Assembly (NCBI GenBank): GCA_950295325.1
Contig: OX485805.1
Span: forward strand, 14,681,501 to 14,745,500
Length of the DNA: 64,000 bases
DNA from: Polytrichum commune
Taxonomy: Eukaryota > Streptophyta > Polytrichopsida > Polytrichales > Polytrichaceae
Reading direction: 5' to 3'
In this document: positions 23,162 through 33,955 of the stretch, one piece after another
Layout of the letters: each line of letters starts with the position of its first letter
How positions within the stretch are numbered: position 1 is the first letter of the stretch
Translations under genes and position numbers: made by a program
The notes under the pieces: generated by a model
What the model was told of the DNA's origin: nothing
The model's input: only the letters and a program-made list of their open reading frames with translations
Databases searched by the model: none

Positions 23162-23539
23162 AATTCATATGAGGTTGTAAGCACCACATGGGTCAATCTT
23201 GGTAAAGACCTTCGCACTTCCGAGTTGTTTCAAAAGACCAGAGATCAAAAGCAATGGATAGCGATAATTCTTTGTCACCTTGTTGAGACCTCTATAATCC
23301 ACACACATTTGTAATGAGCCATCATTCTTCTTCACAAATAAAATAGGCGGTCCAGTTGGTGATTTACAGTGGCGAATAAAGTTCTTGGCTATATTCTCGT
23401 CAATATACTTCCGAAATTCTGCCAGCTCCATTTGCGATAGGTTGTAGGTCAAGCCAAAAGGCGGTTGCATTCTTTCTTCCAAATCAATTGCACAATTGTA
23501 TGGACGGTGCTCATAAAGTATGTCAGCATTTTTCTTCAA
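23162..23539 (-). pseudogene. chromovirus reverse transcriptase N-terminal part
   Basis: The minus strand reads through LAEFRKYIDENIAKNFIRHC, PPILFVKKNDGSLQMCVDYR and GLNKVTKNYRYPLLLISGLL to AKVFTKIDPCGAYNLI. The spacing to the catalytic Asp of FTKID and the YRGLNK motif identify gypsy RT. It ends exactly at the A-tailed insert. Confidence 0.92.
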
Positions 23540-23689
23540 AAATTCATTTTCAAAATCCTTATATTGCTCTGGAATGTTGGTTGTTGAGGTCTTCTCTTCG
23601 CTAGTTGGAGCTGCGTAGATGACAAATGGTGTACATTTTTTAGATAATCTTACAAATGCCCTTGCTCCAATGAAGAGGAGTTTCTTTAT

Positions 23690-24193
23690 TCATGGTTTTC
23701 TAACCCATTTGTTAACAAATTTTCTAACAGAGTTACTATCTAAATGTTCCAAGGTGAAAAGGAAAGTCATCTTTTGCAACTTCCAATCTATAGATTGGTT
23801 ATATTTTTCTAACCAAGAGATACCAAGAATAACATGGTTTGATGGGGTTCTAATGACATTGAAGATAATGTGGCTACCATGGTCTTCAAATCTCACATTT
23901 AAGAGCATTGTTTCATGTGTAACATTGTCTGAGGACAAAGGTCGTCCATCTATTACTTCTACATGGACGGGTTGAGATTTATGAACCAAAGGAAATTTGT
24001 AACTCTTAAAAGATCCTTCCTCTAGAAAACAAACAGAGGCTCCCAAATCTAACAAAGCAATGGATTTAAGTTTTTGAGGACCAAAAGACAAGGAAATTGT
24101 AAAATAGGGTGTAGGTTGAGAGGAAAAAGAAACACTATATGTTTTTGTGAAAATGAGTTGTCCAACCGCATGGTTTCTATAATGGTTGGGCAT
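23690..24193 (-). pseudogene. chromovirus aspartic protease
   Basis: The frame contains IALLDLGASVCFLEEGSF, where D-(S/T)-G is DLG, followed by HVEVIDGRPLSSDNVTHET and NHVILGISWLEKYNQSIDW. These are the retropepsin landmarks of plant chromoviruses. The catalytic triplet change suggests inactivity. Confidence 0.88.
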
Positions 24194-25180
24194 CTTTCAT
24201 TTTCCTAGACTATAGCAACGTTGGTTTTGATATTACGTTGATTTGGCTCCTTCAGGCAATTGGGGACTTTGTGACCTCCTTTGCCGCAATACAAACATAG
24301 TCTTTCTTCCATCCGACGTTTCTTCTCTTCCATAATAAGATGTTTGACATGTATTGTGTCAATTTGCATATTTGCAACCTCTAAACTAGAACTCGGGTTG
24401 CGTGCTTACATAGATGAGGCTTGTCGGGTTGTCTGCGCCCTTGACGGAGTCCATGAGGTCTGGTCCTAACAACGTTGGAATAGTCGGTTGTCACAATTGA
24501 CCACTTCACTAATTGCCTCATTGAACGTTTGTGGTTTAGAGAGTGACAACAACAAATCCTTCATAACATCCTTCAAGCCCCAATAGAATTGGCTCAGAAG
24601 TGTTGCTTCATCCCAGTTGACGTTGCATGCAAGTTGTCTAGAATATGAGGCATAAGTCGATGCAGAACGTGTCCCTTGTCATGAGGACCAAATCTTCGTT
24701 GTTGCCCAACAAACCTTATTATGTTCTCCAAATGCTTCCGTAAAGGCCTCGAGAATAATGTCAAAATTGTTCAAGATGGGTGAACATTTCCCAAACATGG
24801 GAGCAAACCATGATAAAGTTTGTTATGTAAGTATCGTCCCAATCAATCTGACTCATGATTCTTATATTGGGTAGCTTTCCACCTATAAAACAATTATCAA
24901 TCGAATTTGATTGACAAACCCTCGAAACTTGGAGCGCGTGCCATCGAATTTCTCAAGCAGGCTTACACAAGGCTCCTTCCGTTGTGGTAGTGCATCTTGT
25001 TGAATCACAAACAATGTTATTCCCTCTAGGTTGATGGGAGATTAATGTTGTTGAAGGACACCAATGACTCTTTCAATCATAGTGGTATGGACCGATAATG
25101 TGTTGATAGTATTAAGGATAGCCTCTAACTTAGCCTCGGCAAATTCAAACATAATAAAGTCATGAGTCCCAACCATATTA
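24194..25180 (-). pseudogene. chromovirus gag with CCHC zinc knuckle
   Basis: The minus strand includes CLYCGKGGHKVPNC near 24,260-24,300, a textbook nucleocapsid knuckle (C-x2-C-x4-H-x4-C). The gag start is readable at about 25,175 (MVGTHDFIMFEFAEAKLEAI). The body between is frameshifted. Confidence 0.75.
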
Positions 25181-25235
25181 AACGATGAGAATAATCGAAA
25201 ATAAAATCTTAGTTCAGTGGAGGATAAATTGCAAC

Positions 25236-25940
25236 CTATAAATATTCAATCTTTAGGGAGAGGGGTTGCCCGTTGCTCTCACAAGAATAACAAAACTCAA
25301 ATGTGGTAATACAATGAGATATCATATTAAAAGGGAGAAAAATAAGAGTGACCGATGCCGTAATAAAAGATGATGTAGAGGCTTTAGGTGGAGTAATAAG
25401 CGGCAATGTAGAATCCAAAAGGTTTTGTATGCTCCGGAGTTTGGGAACAATAGGTGCACTGGAGGCGTGAGTATGAGGAGAAGGATGAAGGGATAAAGAG
25501 GGAGTAGGGGGAATGGCAGATGAGGAGTTTTGAAGAACATGACTACAGAAAAAATCATATGGATCATTGGAATCATATCTGAGAGCTAGGGCTTGTTCAT
25601 CCGAAGATTGTGCTCCCATTGTTGAAACAAAAAATTAAAAAAAATCATCTAGTGCCACATGTGGAATAAGAACATGACCATCTAAAGATGATGAGCTTCC
25701 ACCATTTGGGATAGAAGAAAAAAAAAAACTCCCATTGTTCGTGTAAGGAAAAGTTGCATTAGGAAGAGCAGAGGGAAGGATATAATAATCCATAGGTTTC
25801 GAGAGTGGGGAATAAAACAAGATTAGACCGTTTGGGACATTCATCGAAATGAACGTTAGAACTCTCAATAATCTTATCAGAACGGGGATTTCATAAGCAA
25901 TATGCTTGAGAATGAAGATTGTAACCCATAAAAACAACTA
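25236..25940 (-). pseudogene. copia integrase-RT linker region
   Basis: Low-complexity Ser/Pro/His-rich frame (25,619-25,236) containing VPKLRSIQNLLDST, typical of the spacer between copia integrase and RT. The upstream frame 25,937-25,635 probably belongs to the same linker. No RT motif follows. Confidence 0.5.
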
Positions 25941-27305
25941 GGAGATTCTTAGGGTCAAGCTTTGTATGGACTCCCTTGTTGATATGAGCATATGCCAGAT
26001 AACCAAATAGTTGGTAATGTGAGATTGAAGGCTTGTGAGCAAACCATTTCTCATATGGTGTTACTGAACCGAGTTGTTTGTTCGTTATCCCATGGAGTAA
26101 GTATACCGCACAATTGACAGCCTCTGCCCAAGATGAGTAGGAAGATAAAATGCATGAAACATGCTTCGAGCAGATTCCATGACTGTCCAATTATTGCACT
26201 GTAGAAAACCATTTTGGTGTGAGGTATAAGTGGTAGATAATTCATGATGTATACCATGTTATCCAGAATTATGGTGAATTCTTTGTTGAGATATTCATGA
26301 CCCTAATCAATGTGTAATTTTTGTACCTCATTGCCTTGATCACATTGAACAATCTTGACCACCTTTTGAAAGATAGGGAAGGTTTCTCCTTGTTCCTTGC
26401 GCATAAAACAAACATGTAACAAGACATATAATCTTTATACATAATAAAATATTGTGAGCCACCAAAGAAAGGTGGAGCGATTTTACCATAAGTATCGCCA
26501 TGCAAGTTAGCATCCACAGGTAAGCTGCAAATCTTGTAAGCGTATGTATGATAACTCGCCTTGCTATGGTTGCCTTGGATGCACCTATGACATAGTTCTT
26601 GAGGAATCATAGTGTTCTTGAGTTGGAAATCTTGAAGAAAATTATGTAAACTCATATGCTCAAGTGTTCGATAATTTACATATCCCATCCGTAAGCGCCA
26701 TAGCCGCATCTCATCATTGTCTAATCCACCTCGTGGATGTGTCACTAAGGCAACTGAGGTTGAGGCTGGAGAAATTACTACAGGAGGTATGACTGTCAAA
26801 GAAAGTTCTTACAGTTTATTAACTCGCTTGCCCTCCATGATTAAATCTCCATCCTTAGTCCGAAACTCACAATTACCCGATTGAGTAAGGGACTCAGAGA
26901 GAAATATAATCCTAGCATCAGAGACTATCCCGACAGACAAGAGGTTGCGAGCCAAATCAAGATTATAAATAACATTGCGGAGGATACCCGGTAATTGATG
27001 ACTATTGACATGCCTAATGATTTTAATATCCCCTCTACCTTTGATCCATATCATTCTATTGTCGGCAACAATAACTGGCCAAACACCTCATTGATAGAGT
27101 TGAAATTTGTGAACTATTCACGATGATTGGTCATATGCTCTATTGCGGCTGAAACAACATACCACTTGTTTGATACTTGGAAGATGTTAAGAACGCAGTA
27201 TGTCACCAAAAAGCCTCCACCCTTCAATTTCGTCCTAGCCCGAATGGAGAAGTTTATAATGACATGTAGAGATTTTTCTCTTTGTAACACAATGTATGAT
27301 TCCAA
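25891..27305 (-). pseudogene. copia protease, gag-pre-integrase and integrase
   Basis: WYVVSAAIEHMTNHR corresponds to the copia protease site (W-x-D-S-(G/A)-A-x-x-H-M-T) with the catalytic Asp lost. LARNLLSVGIVSDARIIF is the pre-integrase segment, and MRLWRLRMGYVNYRTLEHMS is the HHCC entry. The integrase C-side reads VTPYEKWFAHKPSISHYQLF and MGYNLHSQAYCL. The frame changes at least three times. Confidence 0.85.
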
Positions 27306-27813
27306 TCTATCGTTGGAATATACACAACTTAGCCAAGTCTATACTATATCTTCTTACACTCCTTAACCTCGGGTAATATCACATCCTTGTACTTCTCTAA
27401 AGTCCACCTGGCCGCTTTGGCCACGCATGACTTCAAAGATATCCCTCTTGTGAAGCGAGTCTTTGCCGTCGACTCCACACTACTACATGAGTTTTCGCTT
27501 ATTGATTCCATGAATTACACAAGTTTAAGTATTGATAAATACTTGTCACTTATTGTAGTTTTCTCCTCACGCTTCAACCACTATATTGGTTTAATGAACT
27601 AATGGTTATCCCTAATGGAACCAAACAAACTTCCTTTGTTCCCCTAGACTTTACTAGCTAATAGTGTAACTTTCCCATTATTTCTCGGAATGTCATGAAA
27701 TTTTATCTGTAACTAGGGAGACAAAGCCAAAAAAACATCTCACCAATTTGTGAGCCTATTCCATTTTCTGTCCGACAGTTATGACCATTTTAGTGTGTCA
27801 GTCTACCCAGATT

Positions 27814-28500
27814 TCAGAATGTCATAACTTCCTCTCACAGGCTCCAAACAAATTCAAATTTTGGGAGCAATCACAAAAACTAATTATTTATGACCCCCTG
27901 AAATTTCAAACTATTTTCATTTTCTGCCAAAACGTTATGGTCTTTTTAGTCTGCAACTCTCGAAAACACTTCAGAATGATATATCTCCTTCTCATCTACT
28001 TGGAATGACTTGAAATTTGTACCACAACTAGGAAAACTAAGAACAACGCATCCCTCAAAATTTCATGAGTTTCCAAGCCTCTTTCCAGGAGTTATGCCCA
28101 TTTCAGCTCGAAAATGTAGGCGAAGTTCAGAATGTCATAACTTCCTCTCACAGGCTCCAAAGAACTTCAAATTTTGGGAGAAATCACAAAAACTAATTTT
28201 TTATGACCCCCTGAAATTTCAAACTATTTTCATTTTCTGCCAAAATGTTATGGCCTTTTTAGTCTGCAACTCTTGAAAACACTTTAGAATGATATATCTC
28301 CTTCTCATCTACTTGGAATGACTTGAAATTTGTACCACAACTAGGAAACCTAAGAACAAAGCATCCCTCAAAATTTCATGCGTTTCCAAGCTTCTTTCCA
28401 GGAGTTATGCCCATTTCAGCTCAAAAATGTAGGCGAATTTCAGAATGTCATAACTGCTGCTCCAGTACTCCAAACATCCTCAGATTTTGACCATGTTCAT
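27814..28500. repeat. 313-bp tandem duplication (two full copies plus partial third)
   Basis: Copies begin at 27,814, 28,127 and 28,440 with TCAGAATGTCATAACT, giving two units of exactly 313 bp that are nearly identical, followed by a diverged partial copy. Each unit contains diverged sub-repeats around GTTATG(C/G)C and CAGAATG, suggesting repeated amplification within the LTR. Confidence 0.92.
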
Positions 28501-28834
28501 ATAAACAAGTTTTTTACTAACTCTCTAAATTTCAACGAAGTATCTTCTTCTGCTCGGAAGTTATGCCCCTTACAACCTAGACTACTCAAGAAATACCCAA
28601 GAAATATGAATTCAAATATTACAACTTGAAGCCATAAAATATCTTAAAATTATTCACACCAAAACTAATTCTAACAAAAGGTCAAGCCCTTTTCAAGGCC
28701 AACTAGCCTTGGCTCTCCAACTAAAAACTAAGCACACACATGTACTCCAATTTTGCTTCCAACACACCCAGACTTATAATACGTGGGGTGCCTTGGAGCA
28801 CGAAGGGAAGAGAGGATGAGTGAGGGAAGAATGA

Positions 28835-28874
28835 GGAATTATATAGTGAGTTTGAGGGGGTGAGCACCCTCAAG
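28835..28874 (-). promoter_or_regulatory. LTR core promoter: palindrome plus TATA box
   Basis: On the minus strand CTTGAGGGTGCTCACCCCCTCAA (inverted repeat around GAGC/GCTC) precedes TATA-like CTATATAA by a few bases. The same arrangement occurs at 40,040-40,075, so it is conserved between two LTRs whose tails differ. Confidence 0.6.
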
Positions 28875-29199
28875 GCTCACTATAAGCCCTCGAAATATCC
28901 TCCTACTTTGAAGGCTCTAATCCTATCTCCTAAGCTTTCCTCCCTCAAATGATCAACAAAGATTCTAATTCAAACATTTAACTAATCTTGGTTTTCTACC
29001 TACCACACTTTACCAAGATTTGTCCTTCTCCTACTTAAATCCACTCCACAAAAGCCTAATGCTTCAAACTAAATTTTCTTCAAGCTTCACTCTTTTTATA
29101 TTTTTGTGAATAATCATAAATCATCAAAACACCACTTGTAATGTTTTACAAGTGTTAACAACCAATGTGGGTATCAATTTGGGCTCACACAGTGGAACA

Positions 29200-30186
29200 T
29201 TTAGAAATCATTAATGTTAGTACAAGCTCATCATCAGAGGAAGGATGAGTATCTGAGTTATCATATAAGTTTGTTGTATGCAGGGCTTCTGCAATATTGG
29301 CAACACTAAGGCTGGAATAAGGTTTGCCTTTAGGTTTTGTAAGAAAGTTATTGTGAAGTTCCGGGCAATTAGTAGTTCAATGGTCACCTCATTTCCTGCA
29401 ATTAAGACCCTTTGCTCCACTCTTCATGTTTTTGAGATACTCAACATCCTTTCAATGTTGTTATTTCTTTGAGGAGCGTTGTCAAGGTGGATTTGAAGAT
29501 GCCCCATCAGATCGCACAAAAAAGGCCTTATCACTACCTTCGTCAAAATGACCTTGCCCCTTTAAGATTGCCTCATGTCGTAACAAACATTCTTTAAAAA
29601 TATTGGCAGTTTGTTTAAGTGGATCCACATTGGACCAAACAACAATAACGTTGTTGTAACTGGGAGGCAAACTCGAAATAATCTTTGCCATATTCATGCT
29701 CTGAGTTTGTGGATGCTTAAGATCATCTAATATCACGGCCATGTTTGTAATAGTTTGAACACGAGAGGAAATATCATCACTCTTACTCATCTTATAATTA
29801 TAAAACTTTGCCTAAAGGTTAAACACATATTCTTCAGTCTTCTTTAGATGAAGCGCATTAAGTTTTTTCCACATTGCATAGTATCTTGACATGTGGTAAG
29901 CTTACCAAGAATTATGGTAGATAAGCCACAACATAAGAGATATTTGTTGTTGCATCCTTGTCATCCCATATTTCTTGTTGTTTGATATCATTGGTAGATA
30001 GAAGTTGGCATGTAGTATAATTGGTCGGAGTTCTTCTCCGTTCTCCAAACAAAGCAATTTCTTGGCGGCATACATGGTTTCCATTTGGAATTTCCATACA
30101 GAGAAATCATCTCCGTCAAAAATATTGAGATGTAGTTTCTCATTTTGGACAACATCTATTGTATAAAGAAGGTGTGACATAACCAC
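29200..30186 (-). pseudogene. copia gag with CCHC knuckle (frameshifted)
   Basis: Pieces: LHLNIFDGDDFSVWKFQMET (gag start, F-x-G-x-(D/N)-F-x-x-W), then IISSLPPSYNNVIVVWSNVD, then near 29,400 a damaged zinc knuckle (LNCRK...GDH...TNCPEL) and an acidic end NSDTHPSSDDELVL. Gag is broken off at the nested LTR and its protease partner lies beyond it at 27.3 kb. Confidence 0.8.
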
Positions 30187-30240
30187 TGAGTTTTCATAGA
30201 ACTAAACTATTTTGCGGAGTAGAATAACGGGAGCCGGTGT

Positions 30241-30251
30241 GGCCCATAACC
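30241..30251 (-). promoter_or_regulatory. copia primer-binding site (initiator tRNA-Met anticodon-arm type)
   Basis: The minus strand reads GGTTATGGGCC, then ACACC, directly downstream of the 5' LTR. It is the same internal tRNA-Met complement as at 15,929-15,943, with one base missing in the distal part. Confidence 0.65.
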
Positions 30252-30527
30252 TAAAGGAATTATACACATCAAACTGCTTAAGAAAATATTAAGTTTGTTA
30301 AGAGACTTCTTTATTAAAGTATTGCAGAATGCATCACTGATTCAATCCACAATAATGTAACAATATTTTGTGAGGAAACAAGAATGGAGGATTATCACTC
30401 TACTTTGTGTTGCTCTGTCTATGTAGCGAATGACTTTGTCTCCGTGTTGCGCACAATGACCTAAATGTCAATGTAGCGAATCTAATTCTAATAGAAAATA
30501 ATGGATGAAAAACACTTACATCCAACA
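30252..30527 (-). repeat. 5' LTR of the minus-strand copia element
   Basis: Minus-strand start TGTTGGATGTAAGTG, a typical copia LTR start, at 30,527, ending at the primer site. About 276 bp. No partner LTR survives, so the boundaries rest on the terminal TG and the primer site only. Confidence 0.6.
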
Positions 30528-31432
30528 CTTATGTGTGCGGATATGTGCCTTGTTATCATCTACACGCCTAACAAATACGTTAATGTGGTTGTCTCTTACT
30601 AATTTATTTGCAATTGAGAATGGCATAAATATATGACAAGATCTAGGAATACAAAATCGCTCTAAATTAATACACTTATTTCAAAATAAAAATACTAAGT
30701 AATATAAAATAATAGCTTTGCCAAAAATGTTAATTTATACAATATATGCCAAAATAATATTTATGTATTACATTTTTAAATACAAAAATATGGTACAAAC
30801 CACACTATTTATTCCTTAAAAAACTGTAAACTGTACTATTATAAATTAGATTGTTTATTCTTCATGACTATCTTGTGAATTTGTAGTACCGATGGCTTTT
30901 CAATAAAATTCCAATACGCCTATCAATTAGATTGTCAATTGATGTTTTTCAACCATTTCTTATTTATAAAAGAAATTTCCAATGTAGAATAATCTATTGA
31001 ATTATCTATAGTATGAAAATGCAAGGAACACAATACTCAGGAAAACCGCTCATGGCCAAGTGCGGTTTTTTCTTGTCAATTCAATTCAAATATGATGATA
31101 ATGTAAGTTGAATTTGTATATTAAGATTTATTTATAAGATATGCATAGCCTTTAAAAAAAATTCAAGTTTGCACATTTTTTTGATGTTATTTTATGAACA
31201 ATTTTTTCTTTCACAATAAATATATTCAATCATATTGAAATAAATATATACAATATTGACATAAGTTTATTAAGAAAAAATTTGAAACATATAGAATATT
31301 ATATTCAAATAGTCAAAATCATCAAAACCACATCTGATAAACAAGCCTGCAAAAACTAGTGCTAATCACTTATATTTATTTCATATATGCGATGCGATCG
31401 TGTCGCCACGCAGTCATCGTACCCTCAACATC
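30528..31432. other. AT-rich spacer
   Basis: No genes. A small perfect hairpin (AAACCGC, 12-nt loop, GCGGTTT) lies at about 31,047-31,072. Nothing else recognised. Confidence 0.5.
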
Positions 31433-31800
31433 TCAAACATACAATTGTTCTGGATCATCGTCTTTGTTGGGTATCATGAGAGGAGATTCTCCAACAACAA
31501 CCTTTTCTACAGCGATTTTATAAAAAAAATCTAGTTGCATTTTGTTGTGCAATTGTCCGGATCCTGGAATCGATATGATTATGGCAATTTCCACTATAAC
31601 GTCGTCGTGGATATTAAGTAATTTCACACGATCACCAACCTTAAACTTAACTCGATTCGCCGGTATCTCAGTAATTGCAACACTATGATCAAGTGAGCTG
31701 CTTAGATCCCGGTCATGATTATCGTTGTAGGTTCCCCTTGTAAAATCGTAGTTATTGTTGATGGTCTCCTTGATGTACTCGAACGTTTTTTCTTGAAAAA
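31433..31800 (-). pseudogene. transposon-associated protein remnant (C-terminal domain)
   Basis: An open minus-strand frame of about 120 codons without a start: FFQEKTFEYIKETINNN, then RVKFKVGDRVKLLNIHDD, IVEIAIIISIPGSGQLHNK and VVVGESPLMIPNKDDDPEQL, then stop. The VGDxVxLL...V(A/E)xAxI(I/V)S pattern followed by an acidic, Pro-containing tail resembles the small domain that accompanies plant En/Spm(CACTA)-type transposase ORFs. That resemblance is from memory and not diagnostic. Probably the 3' end of a transposon gene continuing from the acidic ORF just upstream. Confidence 0.35.
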
Positions 31801-31924
31801 ATTGTTTGATGCACTATTATTCTTTTATCACGCCCAATAACATTTTTAGTTGCTTTGGGTGGTCTAGAAGAACGTCACAATGGTTATATGTTTTCAACCG
31901 CAAAGCTCTCCAATCTTTCTACAT

Positions 31925-32116
31925 TCATAAGTCCCAGATCTTTCCTCTATCTTTTTGTTCCTGTCTCTTTTGGAGATCAACTTCTGATTCCAACAAAGAT
32001 ATTGTATTATCTTTGTCATCATTGTTGTCCATCTCCGATTCATCATCATCATCATCGTCATCGTCGTTGTCAGCGTCCTCATCGTCATCATTAGGTATCA
32101 TACACATATTTTTCAT
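31925..32116 (-). pseudogene. poly-aspartate ORF, probable N-terminus of the same transposon gene
   Basis: MKNMCMIPNDDDEDADNDDD... carries a run of Asp codons (GAT/GAC repeats, about 32,040-32,090), followed by LLESEVDLQKRQEQKDRGK. The frame then breaks, but downstream sequence in another frame (HCDVLLDHPKQLKMLLGVIK) leads toward the domain at 31,433-31,800. The Asp run may be repeat expansion; the plus-strand ORFs here are its mirror and are not called. Confidence 0.35.
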
Positions 32117-33845
32117 TTTTTATCAACAAACCCTGTTCATTGTTTGTTTGGAACTAGTAAATATATTAATAAAAAACAAATTGTATTTTTAAAGAATATC
32201 CAGATTTGAACAAGTTATTTATAGATGATTTCATATCCAAATAATCAATAAAAGGCTTAATAATATAGTCTTACTCAAATTAAATTGAAAAAAAATTGTT
32301 GGACTTCTATATAGGCCAATATATATATCATTTAGAGTAGTTGCATGTTGATACATGTGATGTTCAATTATTTCATCGAATGAAGACATTGCACTTCTTT
32401 ATATATTACGTGTAATTTCGTTGCTAATGTCATTAATTCCGTTCTCTTCATAAAGTCATATTTTGGACAAGTGGTATGGAAAAACATTACCAATAGCAAT
32501 TCTCACATTAAAATAATAAACATAATTAATATTTTTATAAAATTCATGTTATGAATTTTGGGATTTTTTTAAAAAAATTGATATTTTAAAGAGAAACCCT
32601 TCATAATAAACATTCGCCAATCTTGAAATATATTCATATGAGCCTTTCTCTAACATATTCATAATATATGTCAGAATAATATGATTTTATACCAAAGTTT
32701 TGGTATTATAAGTGACTATGACATTATCAAATATCACAAGAGGTGTTGATATGGTAGGCACAAAATGATCGACTTGAAACATATTTTTCACTTATAATCT
32801 TCATTGTTATATTTGTCTAGATTCTAATATAGTGTTTTGCTGATAGTGATATTATATCGATTTATTATATTAAAAATATACTTTTAATTCTTTTTAATAA
32901 TTTCAAAGCCTCAAGAATATAATTGTATAATGTAAAAACATGTTTGACATCACATTGTGAAATTAATCCCAATAATTTTTATTTTTTTGCAGCCTTCAAC
33001 AATTGCACAGTAATCTAATAGAGTTTGAATTATGAAACTTCAGCAAATTCATAAATTCATCATAGACTTATGATGTAATTTGTAATCTATATCCTAATGA
33101 TTTGGACATAATTTACATGTTCTTTCTTTTGCTTTGAACTTTCAAGACAATTGTTACATTTTTATGGCAATGATCGATAATTGTTCATTTGAGAAGGTGC
33201 ACATCTTCACCGTTAAAAAACTTTTACAAAATTTGATTTTTCAATGTATGTTCACAAGAAATTACATACATTGTTGAATAACGTTGTTGTTTATAATAAA
33301 CAACATACAAACATCCAACATACCAAATTTTTATTAACATTATTCATATACATTGTCATTATTCAATAGTCTACGACTCACTAATTTGGCATTCTCGCGT
33401 AATTTATGATTTGATGAAGATGTGATTATATACAAAAGCTCCAAATTATAATCAAAATCAATGAATATATATTCTAACAATAATAAGTATGCAAGTAATT
33501 TAGATGTATAACACCATTAGGATATTAAAATCCAATATAGATATACACTGAACGTAAAAAAAATACATGTAAATCAAAATAAAATAGTACAAATAAAAGT
33601 ATAAGTCATACATATAAATCTTAAGGATAAAATCAATTGAAGTGCATTATTTTAAATGATAAATGAATTGAAGGTTTAGATCAATCGGAAAACTAACATA
33701 AGAATTATTTAATTGATCATCTAATTAAAAAAATATCAATATGCATTTCACATGGATATGTTCATTTTCATTTTATTACCAAACCCAAATTTATTTGGCT
33801 TTGTGGCATTAAATTATCTATATAAGGTCAGGTTATATATGTATA

Positions 33846-33892
<47 letters not shown>

Positions 33893-33955
33893 ATTTTATG
33901 TGTAAAATTTTAAATATATATATATAGAGAGTACATTTATTATTGCTAATGTCAC
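32117..33955. other. extremely AT-rich spacer with (AT)n tract
   Basis: No coding sequence. A long AT microsatellite lies at about 33,832-33,888. The composition contrasts with flanking retroelements. Nothing else recognised. Confidence 0.6.

Larger units (their letters stand above)
11859..25180 (-). mobile_element. Ty3/gypsy chromovirus, decayed and interrupted by nested elements
   Basis: On the minus strand from about 25,175 to 11,859 the parts follow chromoviral order: gag, CCHC knuckle, aspartic protease, reverse transcriptase, integrase, C-terminal chromodomain, polypurine tract, 3' LTR. The 5' LTR is missing; the element abuts the truncated copia element near 25.2 kb. Three insertions split the reverse transcriptase: 14,376-15,370, 15,661-21,590 and 21,646-23,160. 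Removing them with one copy of each duplication rejoins the codons (for example the target reads GGCAATTTCAAG, encoding G-N-F-K, across the copia site). Many stops and frameshifts make the element inactive. Confidence 0.9.
27360..29189 (-). mobile_element. LTR-type insertion nested in copia, related to the 39.4-kb solo LTR
   Basis: The minus strand begins TGTGAGCCC at 29,189. Positions 28,650-29,020 closely match 39,890-40,265 (inverted) and include the promoter block and stretches such as GGTAAAGTGTGGTAGGTAGA. Beyond that the tail differs entirely: instead of the 40.3-41.1-kb sequence it carries 313-bp tandem repeats. The left limit is uncertain. A minus-strand frame near 27,560-27,360 starting MESISENSCSSVESTAKT could be the start of internal gag-like sequence, so this may be an LTR plus truncated body rather than a solo LTR. 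Confidence 0.65.
25240..30527 (-). mobile_element. second Ty1/copia element, 3'-truncated, with a nested LTR
   Basis: On the minus strand: 5' LTR (30,527-30,252), primer site, gag (about 30,186-29,200), protease (27,305-27,114), gag-pre-integrase and integrase (27,054-25,891) and the integrase-RT linker (to about 25,240). RT, RNase H and the 3' LTR are absent: the sequence runs into the chromovirus instead. Gag and protease are separated by an unrelated LTR-containing insertion. Several frameshifts are visible. It is not a copy of the plus-strand copia element, although the primer site is the same. Confidence 0.85.

Noticed and set aside
27360-29189. Calling the nested LTR a clean solo LTR with a target duplication
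   Set aside because: The right edge (TGTGAGCCC on the minus strand) is clear, but no matching CAGTG duplication or TG/CA partner end could be found on the left, so the boundary is left open.
11859-30527. A single composite retroelement spanning 11.9-30.5 kb
   Set aside because: Domain order and family differ: gypsy order with chromodomain below 25.2 kb and copia order (integrase before RT) above it, with distinct LTRs and primer sites.
31806-32192. 128-codon Ser/His-rich plus-strand frame
   Set aside because: It is the reverse complement of the GAT/GAC repeat encoding poly-Asp and has no other support.
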